Assembly (NCBI GenBank): GCA_017471765.1
Contig: JAFURT010000035.1
Location: forward strand, 1 to 46,548
Source: Clostridia bacterium
Lineage (GTDB): Bacteria; Bacillota; Clostridia; Oscillospirales; Acutalibacteraceae
Reading direction: 5' to 3'
Length of the DNA: 46,548 nucleotides
The notes below the pieces were generated by a model that worked only from the letters and a program-made list of their open reading frames with translations, did no database searches and was not told where the DNA came from. The position numbers were made by a program, and so were the translations under genes. Position 1 is the first letter of the stretch; each line of letters starts with the position of its first letter. This document shows positions 1 through 7,269 of this stretch, piece after piece.

Positions 1-136
1 ATCACCAACACGAAGTGTTGTATATCATCAAGCCGCAGATAGATGCACGCTAAAGCGTGATGAGATACAGCCCCAAAGGGGCTGATGATATGCACCACGC
101 TTCGCGCGGTGATGATATGCCAAGCCTGCGGCTTGG
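1..136. repeat. Array of five short hairpins with TGATGATATG-like spacers
   Basis: Five consecutive perfect or near-perfect small palindromes lie at 6-20, 46-59, 68-84, 93-111 and 120-136. The last three are separated by nearly identical ATGATATG-type spacers, and ATGAGATA precedes the third. The arm sequences differ between hairpins, so only the spacer and the architecture are repeated. No reading frame is evident. The array lies just beyond the orphan gene pair at 253-977 and resembles a REP-like element. The array may continue off the left edge. The rest of 137-252 shows nothing I recognise. Confidence 0.7.
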
Positions 137-252
137 ATAAACAAAAACAGTCCGTGATTTTTGCCGTGAGGGTAGACTTATCCCTTGGTGATGATGGGAG
201 CAAAAAGTTGTCCGAGGTCTGTCGGGCTTTCACACCATGCTTGTAACGAATC

Positions 253-633
253 TTATGTATCAATAACACCGACTTGATAATCATCTTCATAAATAATTTT
301 ACCAACATAATTCGTGTAAACGATATCGTAAGGGATATCATATTTTTCAAGTAAATCTATCAAGGGTTGTATTTTTTCCAACATCACATCTGAATTTTCG
401 GTTTTGAAATATGTAATAGCTCCTTGTGGATTATCATTGTTGTCACCATAAAATGGTGGTTGCGGTAAATTATCAAGAAACCATTGATGTGTTTTATCAT
501 AAAGCTTAACATCTTCAGGACTATAAATATTGTCACGTATTCTACGCCAATTCAAAATAAATATTCCCACGGGCTTTTTTGTTTTCCACGCAATTTCGCG
601 CCCTTGTATTCTTACATATTTGGGAAGTTTCAT
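253..633 (-). CDS. Hypothetical protein, partner of four-helix-bundle gene
   Basis: This 126-residue protein is not one I recognise. It is rich in Tyr, Asp, Asn and Trp, with no signal peptide or membrane segment, and is probably a soluble alpha/beta protein. The N-terminal part is basic (KLPKYVRIQGREIAWKTKK) and the C-terminal half is acidic. The ATG at 633 overlaps the stop of the upstream four-helix-bundle gene as ATGA, and a strong AAAGGAG site seven bases upstream lies inside that gene, so the two are translationally coupled. Base composition is AT-rich compared with the aromatic operon next door. A different small gene occupies the same position behind the paralogous four-helix-bundle gene near 45.4 kb, suggesting interchangeable cargo. 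The function is unknown. Confidence 0.7.
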   Translation of the reverse strand: MKLPKYVRIQGREIAWKTKKPVGIFILNWRRIRDNIYSPEDVKLYDKTHQWFLDNLPQPPFYGDNNDNPQGAITYFKTENSDVMLEKIQPLIDLLEKYDIPYDIVYTNYVGKIIYEDDYQVGVIDT

Positions 634-977
634 TGCTTATCTCCTTTCGCCGTATTGATCGAGGCAATCAACATTCTGCGGATCGTTCCGCATTGATTAT
701 ACAAATCTTTTGCAAGCTCGCGGTCGAGCAATTCGGATTTGACAAACAATTCAAGCCAATATTCAGTCTCATAGCATTCTTTTAATGCAATTTGAAACTT
801 GGCAACAAAGTCAGCTTTACTGTGAGCATAATTCGCTTCGTGGATATTTGCACCTATCGAAGTAGAGGAACGTTCCAACTGATTGACAAGAGAATAGTGA
901 CCTTTTATTTTGTCACACATTTTAATGACTTTAACCGCAAGGTCTATGGATAGGTCACGAAGTTTCGAATCTGCCAT
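630..977 (-). CDS. Four-helix-bundle protein (23S rRNA IVS / bAvd-like family)
   Basis: This 115-residue all-helical protein has the hallmark TSIGANIHEA followed by KADFVAKFQIALKEC and ETEYWLEL, typical of the four-helix-bundle family (TIGR02436/PF05635). That family is named after proteins encoded in 23S rRNA intervening sequences and includes relatives of the retroelement accessory protein Avd. Such proteins form small oligomers with a basic surface thought to bind nucleic acid. That function is known from relatives and has not been shown here. The ATG at 977 has an AAAGGCGG site seven bases upstream. A TTGAAT/TATAAT promoter lies at 1002-1030. The stop overlaps the next gene (ATGA). A close paralogue sits at 45091-45438. 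No reverse transcriptase or rRNA gene is nearby, so this is a stand-alone copy. Confidence 0.88.
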   Translation of the reverse strand: MADSKLRDLSIDLAVKVIKMCDKIKGHYSLVNQLERSSTSIGANIHEANYAHSKADFVAKFQIALKECYETEYWLELFVKSELLDRELAKDLYNQCGTIRRMLIASINTAKGDKQ

Positions 978-1001
978 AGCAACCCCGCCTTTCTTTGCTC
1001 C

Positions 1002-1030
1002 ATTATATCACAAATTCTTTGTTTATTCAA
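1002..1030 (-). promoter_or_regulatory. Promoter of the four-helix-bundle gene pair
   Basis: On the minus strand, TTGAAT (1025-1030) and TATAAT (1002-1007) are separated by 17 bases. The -35 box abuts the first GTGAAAT repeat at 1031, so the repeat array ends exactly where the promoter begins. Confidence 0.65.
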
Positions 1031-1211
1031 GTGAAATATTCGCCTTGTGGCGAATGTGAAATAATTCCTTTGCGGAAATTGTGAAATATTGCTCCTTCGT
1101 CGCAATGTGAAATGAAATTCGTTCCTTCACACGCCGCAGGCGTATTTCACTGCCGCAGGTAATTTCACACGCGCCAGCGTATTTCACTCGTTCCGCAGGA
1201 ACGAATTTCAC
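1031..1211. repeat. GTGAAAT/ATTTCAC palindromic repeat array
   Basis: Four direct copies of GTGAAAT occur at 1031, 1056, 1081 and 1107 (spacing 25, 25 and 26). Four inverted copies, ATTTCAC, occur at 1144, 1162, 1181 and 1205. Most of the intervals are themselves short hairpins, for example ATTCGCC/GGCGAAT between the first two copies. The two halves also form a larger inverted repeat, with GAAATTCGTTCC near 1114 matching GGAACGAATTTC near 1198. The array lies between the tRNA-Gln terminator and the promoter of the four-helix-bundle gene. An open frame runs through it, but its protein is only translated repeat. Confidence 0.85.
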
Positions 1212-1212
1212 T

Positions 1213-1248
1213 GAAAAAAGCCATTCGCGAAAGCGAATGGCTTTTTTC
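1213..1248 (-). terminator. Terminator of tRNA-Gln
   Basis: The stem CCATTCGC/GCGAATGG is flanked by A and T runs, giving an intrinsic terminator immediately 3' of the tRNA on the minus strand. The symmetric A and T tracts would let it work in both directions. Confidence 0.75.
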
Positions 1249-1249
1249 T

Positions 1250-1323
1250 TGGCTGGGCTGGGTGGAGTTGAACCACCACGGCGTGAGTCAAAGTCACGTG
1301 TCCTACCGCTAGACTACAGCCCA
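1250..1323 (-). tRNA. tRNA-Gln (anticodon TTG)
   Basis: The cloverleaf is visible on the minus strand. The acceptor TGGGCTG (1323-1317) pairs with CAGCCCA (1260-1254). The anticodon stem CGTGA/TCACG encloses loop CTTTGAC with anticodon TTG. The T-arm GGTGG-TTCAACT-CCACC is perfect. The discriminator is G and the CCA end is encoded at 1252-1250. A consensus promoter lies at 1344-1372 and a terminator follows. Confidence 0.95.
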
Positions 1324-1343
1324 ATATTTACTTTACTTGCGGT

Positions 1344-1372
1344 ATTCTACCCTATTTTTCCCGAATTGTCAA
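1344..1372 (-). promoter_or_regulatory. Promoter of tRNA-Gln
   Basis: TTGACA (1367-1372) and TAGAAT (1344-1349) on the minus strand have a 17-base spacer, about 20 bases upstream of the mature tRNA. Confidence 0.8.
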
Positions 1373-1380
1373 TAGGAAAA

Positions 1381-1418
1381 CAAAAAACCGAGGGATGCTT
1401 TTTTTGCCCCCTCGGTTT
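1381..1418 (-). terminator. Terminator of the aromatic amino acid operon
   Basis: On the minus strand AACCGAGGG pairs with CCCTCGGTT and is followed by TTTTTTG, directly after the DAHP synthase stop codon and before the tRNA-Gln promoter. Confidence 0.85.
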
Positions 1419-1426
1419 CCTTGTCT

Positions 1427-2455
1427 TTACAATCTGTCGGCTAAGTCCAAAATCAGACGCTCGGTCTTTTCCCAACCCAGACAGGGATCGGTGATAGACT
1501 TACCGTAAATATGCTCGTCCATCTTCTGGGCGCCATCCTCAATGTAGCTCTCGATCATCAGGCCTTTGACTAGCTTCTTGATGTCACTGTTCTGATTGCG
1601 GCTGGTGACGATCTCTTGGGCGATACGGATCTGCTCCAGGTATTTCTTGCCGGAGTTGGCGTGGTTGGTATCCACAACAGCCGAAGGATTGGCCAGACCG
1701 GATTTTTCATACATCTCGTGCAGTTTAAGCAAATCCTCATAGTGGTAATTGGATACGCTCTTGCCGGCGAAATCGGTATATCCGCGCAGGATAGCATGGG
1801 TCAGTGGATTGCCTTTGCTCTCCACCTCCCAGCCACGGTACAGGAAAGTATGGGGATGTTGACCGGCAGTCACCGAGTTCATCATCACCGTCAGGTCACC
1901 GCTGGTAGGGTTCTTCATGCCCACCGGCTCATCCAGGCCGCTGGCCACCAGGCGGTGCTGTTGGTTTTCCGCCGACCGGGCTCCCACAGCCACGTACGCC
2001 AGCAGGTCAGACAGATAGCGGTGATTTTCGGGGTACAGCATCTCATCTGCACAGGAGAAGCCATAATCTCGCAGCGCTTCCATGTGCAGGTCACGGATGG
2101 CAATGATGCCCTCCAGCATATCCGGCTTCTTATTCGGGTCAGGCTGGTGGAGCATACCCTTGTATCCATCGCCGGTAGTGCGGGGCTTGTTGGTGTAGAT
2201 GCGGGGAATGATGATGATCTTATCTGCCACCTTATCCTGCACCGTGCGCAGACGGCCGATATAATCCAGCACCGGCTCCCGGTGATCGGCAGAGCAAGGC
2301 CCGATAATCAGCAGGAACTTGTCCGACTCACCGGTGAACACCGCCTTGATGGCCTCGTCACGCTGAGCTTTGACCTGTGCCATCTGCTCGGATACGGGAA
2401 ACTGCTCCTTAATCTCCTTCGGGATGGGCAGTTTACGATTGTATTGCATATTCAT
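1427..2455 (-). CDS. aroF: 3-deoxy-7-phosphoheptulonate (DAHP) synthase, type I
   Basis: This enzyme condenses phosphoenolpyruvate and erythrose 4-phosphate to DAHP, the first committed step of the shikimate pathway. It is 342 residues and of the E. coli AroG/AroF/AroH (type I-alpha) kind, with the metal/PEP motif IIGPCSADH, then PRIYTNKPRTTGDGYKG, VGARSAENQQHR, GMKNPTSGD and DTNHANSGKK, and full length for the family. An open frame extends to a TTG at 2464, but the ATG at 2455 sits nine bases from GAAAGG and aligns better with relatives. It is the last gene of the aromatic operon, eight bases after tyrA, and is followed by a strong terminator. Its distal position in an operon with a Phe/Tyr leader peptide implies that carbon entry is controlled by Phe/Tyr-tRNA charging. 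Which of aroF, aroG or aroH it corresponds to cannot be decided from sequence. Confidence 0.95.
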   Translation of the reverse strand: MNMQYNRKLPIPKEIKEQFPVSEQMAQVKAQRDEAIKAVFTGESDKFLLIIGPCSADHREPVLDYIGRLRTVQDKVADKIIIIPRIYTNKPRTTGDGYKGMLHQPDPNKKPDMLEGIIAIRDLHMEALRDYGFSCADEMLYPENHRYLSDLLAYVAVGARSAENQQHRLVASGLDEPVGMKNPTSGDLTVMMNSVTAGQHPHTFLYRGWEVESKGNPLTHAILRGYTDFAGKSVSNYHYEDLLKLHEMYEKSGLANPSAVVDTNHANSGKKYLEQIRIAQEIVTSRNQNSDIKKLVKGLMIESYIEDGAQKMDEHIYGKSITDPCLGWEKTERLILDLADRL

Positions 2456-2460
2456 TGATA

Positions 2461-3321
2461 TCAACCTTTCTTAGCAAATTTCTTGCGACGGGCGGTGGAG
2501 AGACGCATCATACTGCGCATCTCTTCACGGTCACCGGTTTTTACACAGGTATACAAACGGTCAAAAGCCGTCCGGTACAGATCCATCTGCTCCAGCAGAG
2601 CTTTTTGATTGGACAGGAATAGCTCACTCCACATATCGTCGTTGATGTTGGCGATACGAGTCAGATCCCGAAAAGAATCGCCGGTATAGCGCTCAATAGC
2701 CGGGTCATCACAGGCACACATCAGGGAAACGGCGATGCAGTGGGTCAACTGGGACAGGAAGGCGATCATCTCATCGTGTCGCTCGGGGGAAAGTCTGGAC
2801 ACATCGGCAAAGCCAAGCTCCTCCCCCAGGCTTTCGCACAGCTCGATTGCGCCAAAGGTGTTCTTTTCCGTTGGCACCACCAGATAGTTGGCCCCCCGGA
2901 AGATACTGTCATCGCTGTTCTCTACCCCATATACCTCACGGCCAGCCATGGGGTGTGCGGCGATAAACTCTACGCCAGTCGGCAGAAGAGACTGAATTTC
3001 GTATACTATACAGCCCTTAACGCCCGTAACATCAGTGATGATTGTCCCGGCACGGATAAGGTGACCGTATTCCTTTATCCAGTCGACAAAAACATGGGGA
3101 TACAGGGCAAAGATGATCAGGTCAGCCTCTGCAATCAGTGCCGGCTCTACCTCGGTGGTTCCCTTATCAATCAGGCTGTGTTCCTTGGCGTAGGCAACAG
3201 AGGATTCCTCCTTCGTGATGGCGTTGATGGTGTAGCCTTTTTTCTTGAGCGCCATGGCATAGCTACCGCCCAGCAAGCCAAGGCCAATAATCAAAATATT
3301 CTTTGAAGGATCAAGCTTCAT
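2461..3321 (-). CDS. tyrA: Prephenate dehydrogenase
   Basis: This enzyme oxidatively decarboxylates prephenate to 4-hydroxyphenylpyruvate with NAD(P)+, the Tyr-specific branch. It is 286 residues. The N-terminal Rossmann fold begins ILIIGLGLLGGSYA (GxGxxG) at about residues 9-22. The catalytic region AAHPMAGREVYG is near residue 120, and the helical C-terminal domain carries SQLTHCIAVSL and DSFRDLTRIA. There is no C-terminal ACT domain and no fused chorismate mutase, so no obvious internal Tyr-sensing module. The ATG at 3321 lies inside the 3' end of aroA (11-base overlap), indicating coupled translation. Confidence 0.93.
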   Translation of the reverse strand: MKLDPSKNILIIGLGLLGGSYAMALKKKGYTINAITKEESSVAYAKEHSLIDKGTTEVEPALIAEADLIIFALYPHVFVDWIKEYGHLIRAGTIITDVTGVKGCIVYEIQSLLPTGVEFIAAHPMAGREVYGVENSDDSIFRGANYLVVPTEKNTFGAIELCESLGEELGFADVSRLSPERHDEMIAFLSQLTHCIAVSLMCACDDPAIERYTGDSFRDLTRIANINDDMWSELFLSNQKALLEQMDLYRTAFDRLYTCVKTGDREEMRSMMRLSTARRKKFAKKG

Positions 3322-4519
3322 GGTATTTCAGTCCAATCTGTAAAGTTTCAATAACATCAAAAAAGTCCGGGTAACTTTTTGCCACCGCTTCGGCACCGTC
3401 AATCGTACCACCGGTAACCGAGCAAAGCAGTGAAAGCGCCATTACAATGCGGTGGTCGTTATGACCGCACAACACCTGCGACGGTGGCTGTAAGCGCCCC
3501 GGATGTACCGTAACTGTATTTTCCGCTACGGTGACCGCTATGCCGAATTTCGCCATCTCCTCGGCCATAGCGGTAGCCCGGTCGCTCTCTTTGATGCGAA
3601 GGCGGGCGGTGCCGGTAAAAGAGGCCCCTCCATGGGCCGCAGACAAAGCAAACAACACCGGAGCCAGGTCCGGGCAATCGGACAGGTCAAACTGCTTCTC
3701 ACCGGCAGCCATTTGCCGGTAAAAATCCCGATAGACCCGGTCGCCCTGCAAAGTTTCAGGTGTAAGGCCAAACACCTTTACATCTCCGTTTAAGAGATTA
3801 AACCCGTCCAGAAAAGCGGCGTTGGAGTAATCCCCCTCCACAGTGTAGTCGAAATCGCCATAGGTCTGGTTGCCCGGGATAAAAAACACATCTGCCTCAC
3901 GGGTAATGGAGATACCAAAAGTCCGCAGTGCCGACAAGGTCAAATCAATGTAAGAGGCGCTCTCGAAGCCCCCGGTGACAGTCAGGCGACTATCCCCTTG
4001 TAATAACGGCAAAGCAAACAACAGGCCGGTAATAAACTGGCTGGACACATCACCACGAACAGTATAGTCACCCGGCTTCAGCACACCGCACACAGTGACA
4101 GATGTGGCCGATTTTTTCAGAACAATTCCCTGCTGACGACAAATCTCTTCATAAACACCGAGAGGGCGTTCCAGCAAGCGCTGACTACCGGTCAGCGTGA
4201 CCGGCTGGCCACACAGCATACATAAGGGGAGTAAGAAGCGCAGGGTGCTGCCACTCTCGTTACAAGGAAGTACGGCATCCGACGGTAGGTGCAAGGGGTC
4301 AATGCCGCCGATTTTCACCGTATCGCCATCCGGTACGATCTGGGCCCCCATTGCCTGGAGACAGTGAAGCGTTGCCTCAATATCCTTTGACCAGGCCAAG
4401 CCACGGATGGTGCTCCCTCCGGACAAGGCACCGCAAATCAGCGCCCGGTGCGCCATACTTTTTGATGGCGGCGCTGTCACCGTTCCCACAGCACGGGACG
4501 GTGTGATGGTCACTTGCAT
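3311..4519 (-). CDS. aroA: 3-phosphoshikimate 1-carboxyvinyltransferase (EPSP synthase)
   Basis: This enzyme transfers the enolpyruvyl group from PEP to shikimate 3-phosphate, the sixth pathway step. It is 402 residues from the ATG at 4519 (MQVTITPSRAVGTV). GGAGG lies seven bases upstream, and the longer open frame to 4594 is only overlap with aroQ. Motifs seen are APPSKSMAHRALI (shikimate-phosphate and PEP contacts), NESGSTLRFLLPL, DVSSQFITGLL, and near the C-terminus LRIKESDRATAMAEEM and GHNDHRIVMALSL. Residue 97 and its surroundings match the ordinary NxGTxxR-type site, here NESGSTLR. The gene overlaps aroQ upstream and tyrA downstream. Confidence 0.95.
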   Translation of the reverse strand: MQVTITPSRAVGTVTAPPSKSMAHRALICGALSGGSTIRGLAWSKDIEATLHCLQAMGAQIVPDGDTVKIGGIDPLHLPSDAVLPCNESGSTLRFLLPLCMLCGQPVTLTGSQRLLERPLGVYEEICRQQGIVLKKSATSVTVCGVLKPGDYTVRGDVSSQFITGLLFALPLLQGDSRLTVTGGFESASYIDLTLSALRTFGISITREADVFFIPGNQTYGDFDYTVEGDYSNAAFLDGFNLLNGDVKVFGLTPETLQGDRVYRDFYRQMAAGEKQFDLSDCPDLAPVLFALSAAHGGASFTGTARLRIKESDRATAMAEEMAKFGIAVTVAENTVTVHPGRLQPPSQVLCGHNDHRIVMALSLLCSVTGGTIDGAEAVAKSYPDFFDVIETLQIGLKYHEA

Positions 4520-4947
4520 GTCGTCGCCTCCAGTAAGGCATCCATTGCCATCAGATACCCGGCAAAGCCGTACCCCATAACCGTTTTCAGGCAATAGGGA
4601 CGAATATAGCTCACCTGACGGAAATCCTCCCGCAGAGAAACATCGGAGATGTGCACCTCCACTGTAGGAATACCCACGGCCTTAAGGGCGTCCAACAAAG
4701 CTACGCTGGTATGGGTATAGGCGGCAGGATTGATGACGATGCCGTCTACGTTTCCATAGGCCGCCTGGATCTTATCCACCAGATCTCCCTCGTGGTTGGA
4801 CTGGTAGATTTCCACCTCAACGTCAATGCGGGCGGCGTGTGCCTGGATATCCCGGCACAGGTCCGCATAGGTAGCGTACCCATACACATCCGGCTCACGG
4901 ATACCCAGCATATTCAAATTCGGGCCATTAAGCACTAAAATTTTCAT
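4510..4947 (-). CDS. aroQ: 3-dehydroquinate dehydratase, type II
   Basis: This enzyme dehydrates 3-dehydroquinate to 3-dehydroshikimate. At 145 residues it has the size of the small dodecameric type II enzymes and is unrelated to the AroD aldolase-type enzyme. It shows the family pattern LVLNGPNLNMLGIREPDVYG (the lid, with a catalytic Tyr and Arg), QSNHEGDLVDKI, NPAAYTHTSVAL, and VEVHISDV near residue 100. The ATG at 4947 has GAGG upstream and overlaps the end of the aroE-aroK gene by 20 bases. The stop overlaps the aroA start region. Confidence 0.95.
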   Translation of the reverse strand: MKILVLNGPNLNMLGIREPDVYGYATYADLCRDIQAHAARIDVEVEIYQSNHEGDLVDKIQAAYGNVDGIVINPAAYTHTSVALLDALKAVGIPTVEVHISDVSLREDFRQVSYIRPYCLKTVMGYGFAGYLMAMDALLEATTCK

Positions 4948-6178
4948 GGTTAAAATCCTCTTTTATGGTTTGTACAGTCTCCGCAATCGCATTGGCCGAG
5001 CGGATATGCGCATCACACACACGGCAATAGATGGGGTAGCGTTCAGCATACCGATGCTCCAAATCAGCACGATTGGAGGACAAAGGCCGGTCGGAAGTTG
5101 CAACTAGTTGCTCGAGCGGGCGGTCGATAAAATACAAGATGCCATTCTCACGAAGGATACGCACATTTTCTTCTCGCAGAATTGCCCCACCACCGGTAGC
5201 AATAACCGTGTGTTGCCGTGCTGCGACTTGGTGAATGATTCGCTGTTCTATATCCCGGAATCCAGCCTCCCCCACCGCTTCAAAAATAGCCGGGATAGGG
5301 CGACCATCCTGCCGCACGATTTCCTCATCCGTATCAATGAATTCCATACCAAGGGCAGAAGCTAAAGCCTTGCCTACGGTGGATTTACCACACCCCGGCA
5401 TCCCCACCAGCACGACATTCTGCTTGGAGGCCAGCAACTCCCGATAGATAGCCTCCACCTTTTCCGGCGGTGCTGTGTGCCCGATGAATTTCTCTGCTGC
5501 AAAGGCCGCCTGAGCCACCAGCATATACAGCCCACCAACCGCCGGAATACCGGCCGCCTTGGCGTCACATACCAGACGGGAGCGCAGGGGATTATACACC
5601 GCATCCACTACCCCCTCCAGCCGGGGATAGGCCGCCACATCCACAGCGGCTGTACCGATCTTAGGGAACATACCGCAGGGGGTGGTGTTTATGATAATTT
5701 GTGTATCCATATGTCGGGTAGCTTCCTCGTAGGTAATGCAGTCCTCCTGGCCGGTACGGGAAACCCGTAGTGCCTCAGCACAACCTAAACTTTTTGCCAC
5801 CGCCAGCGCCGTCTTAGAGGTGCCGCCACTGCCTAAAATGAGCACTTTCTTCCCTTGTAGAGAAATACAACTGCGCTCAATCAGTGCCGTCATACCGGAA
5901 AAGTCTGTGTTATACCCAATCAGCCGTCCACCGTCATTGACGACTGTATTTACTGCGCCGATGGCTTTGGCGGTATTGCTGATCTCGTCCAAATACGGCA
6001 GTACGGCTTCCTTATACGGAATAGTCACATTGACAGCCCGAAACTCCCGTGCCATCATAAAGGACGCCAGTTCCTCAGGTGCCAGCTCTTTCAGTTCGTA
6101 CTCATATCCAAACAACTTCCGGTGAATTTCCGGCGAAAAACTATGACCGAGATGCTCGGCAATCAATCCGTACGTCAT
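4928..6178 (-). CDS. Bifunctional shikimate dehydrogenase-shikimate kinase fusion
   Basis: One 416-residue frame carries two consecutive pathway steps. Residues 1 to about 250 are shikimate dehydrogenase (AroE), with the substrate site SFSPEIH near 13, NVTIPYK with catalytic Lys56, GAVNTVV, GYNTDFSGM with Asp92, the NADP Rossmann loop LILGSGGTSKTA at 113-124, and VGGLYMLVAQA near 214. Residues 253-416 are shikimate kinase (AroK), with P-loop GMPGCGKST at 259-267, the DTD metal site near 282, ATGGGA near 327-332 and a RPLSS lid near 364. A short linker joins the domains with no stop or frameshift. The fusion would convert dehydroshikimate to shikimate 3-phosphate on a single chain. Its start overlaps aroC's stop (ATGA). 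In most bacteria these are separate genes. Confidence 0.95.
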   Translation of the reverse strand: MTYGLIAEHLGHSFSPEIHRKLFGYEYELKELAPEELASFMMAREFRAVNVTIPYKEAVLPYLDEISNTAKAIGAVNTVVNDGGRLIGYNTDFSGMTALIERSCISLQGKKVLILGSGGTSKTALAVAKSLGCAEALRVSRTGQEDCITYEEATRHMDTQIIINTTPCGMFPKIGTAAVDVAAYPRLEGVVDAVYNPLRSRLVCDAKAAGIPAVGGLYMLVAQAAFAAEKFIGHTAPPEKVEAIYRELLASKQNVVLVGMPGCGKSTVGKALASALGMEFIDTDEEIVRQDGRPIPAIFEAVGEAGFRDIEQRIIHQVAARQHTVIATGGGAILREENVRILRENGILYFIDRPLEQLVATSDRPLSSNRADLEHRYAERYPIYCRVCDAHIRSANAIAETVQTIKEDFNHENFSA

Positions 6179-7269
6179 GCTTCACCCAACCAATCTGTCC
6201 CATGCCGCCACGCCAGCATATCGCACAGCGTCAAGGCAGTCACGCTGTCCACCACCACTGCGGCTCGGTGAACGATGCAGGGATCGTGCCGCCCGGTAGA
6301 CTGCAGGGTGGCATCCGTCCCGGTCTGCATATTGATTGACTCTTGTTCCCGGGCAATCGTGGGTGTAGGTCGGACAGCGCAGCGGAACAATAGGGGCATA
6401 CCGTTAGTGATACCGCCGTTGATACCGCCACTGTTATTGGTAACAGTGGTTACACCGTTATCTGCCATACGGAAGGGGTCGTTGGCTACAGAGCCATACA
6501 TATCCGCCAGGCGGAATCCGGCCCCAAACTCCACGCCCTTGATAGCCGGAATGGAGAAAAGCGCGTGGGACAACAGTCCCTCCACCGTATCAAACCACGG
6601 CTCACCAAGCCCTGCCTCCAAACCGGTCACTGCCGTTTCCAGCACACCACCGACGCTGTCGCCGTTCTGCTTCGCCGCCAGGATGCACGCTGTCATCTTC
6701 TCGGCGGCAGTAGAATCCAGCACCGGGAAAGAGCTATCTGCTAAAGCAGCAAAATCCGCTTCCAGCCGGTCAAAGGGGCGATCATCAACACCGCCAAGGC
6801 GAGAAATATGGGTGGCAAGGTGAACACCTTTACGCTTTAGTGCCGGCAACACCAAGCCGCCAGCCGCCACCAGCGCCGCCGTAATACGGCCGCTAAAGTG
6901 CCCACCACCCCGGTAATCCTCATAGCCACGGTATTTGCAATTCGCTGTATAATCCGCATGAGAGGGACGGGCGAGCCACCGGGTAGCCGCATAATCCTTC
7001 GAGCGTGTGTCGCTGTTGGGGATGCGGATGCACACCGGTGTACCTGTAGTGTAGCCATTAAACACACCGCTTTCGATCACAAAGGGATCCGGCTCCTGCC
7101 TGGAGGTGGAAATCTGCCCACCGGGACGGCGACGAGCCAGCATAGCGGAAATAAACACCTCATCCACCGGTAAACCCGGTGCAAGCCCATCGATTACCAC
7201 ACCGATAGACGGGCCATGACTCTCCCCAAACAGGGTGACAGAAACATGACTCCCAAAGGTATTTTTCAC
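6175..7269 (-). CDS. aroC: Chorismate synthase
   Basis: This enzyme removes phosphate from EPSP to form chorismate, using reduced FMN. It is 364 residues. Signatures seen are GESHGPSIGVVIDG with the catalytic His near the N-terminus, ARRRPGGQISTSRQEPD, the DYRGGGHFSGRITA region, and GGINGGITNGMPL near 285. The start is GTG at 7269, ten bases from a strong AAAGGAGG, and overlaps the aroB stop as GTGA. The stop overlaps the next start as ATGA. No NADPH-flavin reductase domain is fused, so flavin reduction must come from elsewhere. Confidence 0.95.
   Translation of the reverse strand: MKNTFGSHVSVTLFGESHGPSIGVVIDGLAPGLPVDEVFISAMLARRRPGGQISTSRQEPDPFVIESGVFNGYTTGTPVCIRIPNSDTRSKDYAATRWLARPSHADYTANCKYRGYEDYRGGGHFSGRITAALVAAGGLVLPALKRKGVHLATHISRLGGVDDRPFDRLEADFAALADSSFPVLDSTAAEKMTACILAAKQNGDSVGGVLETAVTGLEAGLGEPWFDTVEGLLSHALFSIPAIKGVEFGAGFRLADMYGSVANDPFRMADNGVTTVTNNSGGINGGITNGMPLLFRCAVRPTPTIAREQESINMQTGTDATLQSTGRHDPCIVHRAAVVVDSVTALTLCDMLAWRHGTDWLGEA

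Noticed and set aside
630-977. Accessory gene of a diversity-generating retroelement
   Set aside because: The protein resembles Avd relatives, but there is no reverse transcriptase and no template/variable repeat pair that I can see in the window.
1031-1211. CRISPR-like array
   Set aside because: The repeat is only seven bases, flips orientation midway, and the intervals are self-complementary. No cas genes are present.
1023-1211. A 62-codon frame through the GTGAAAT array
   Set aside because: It is translated repeat sequence without a ribosome site.
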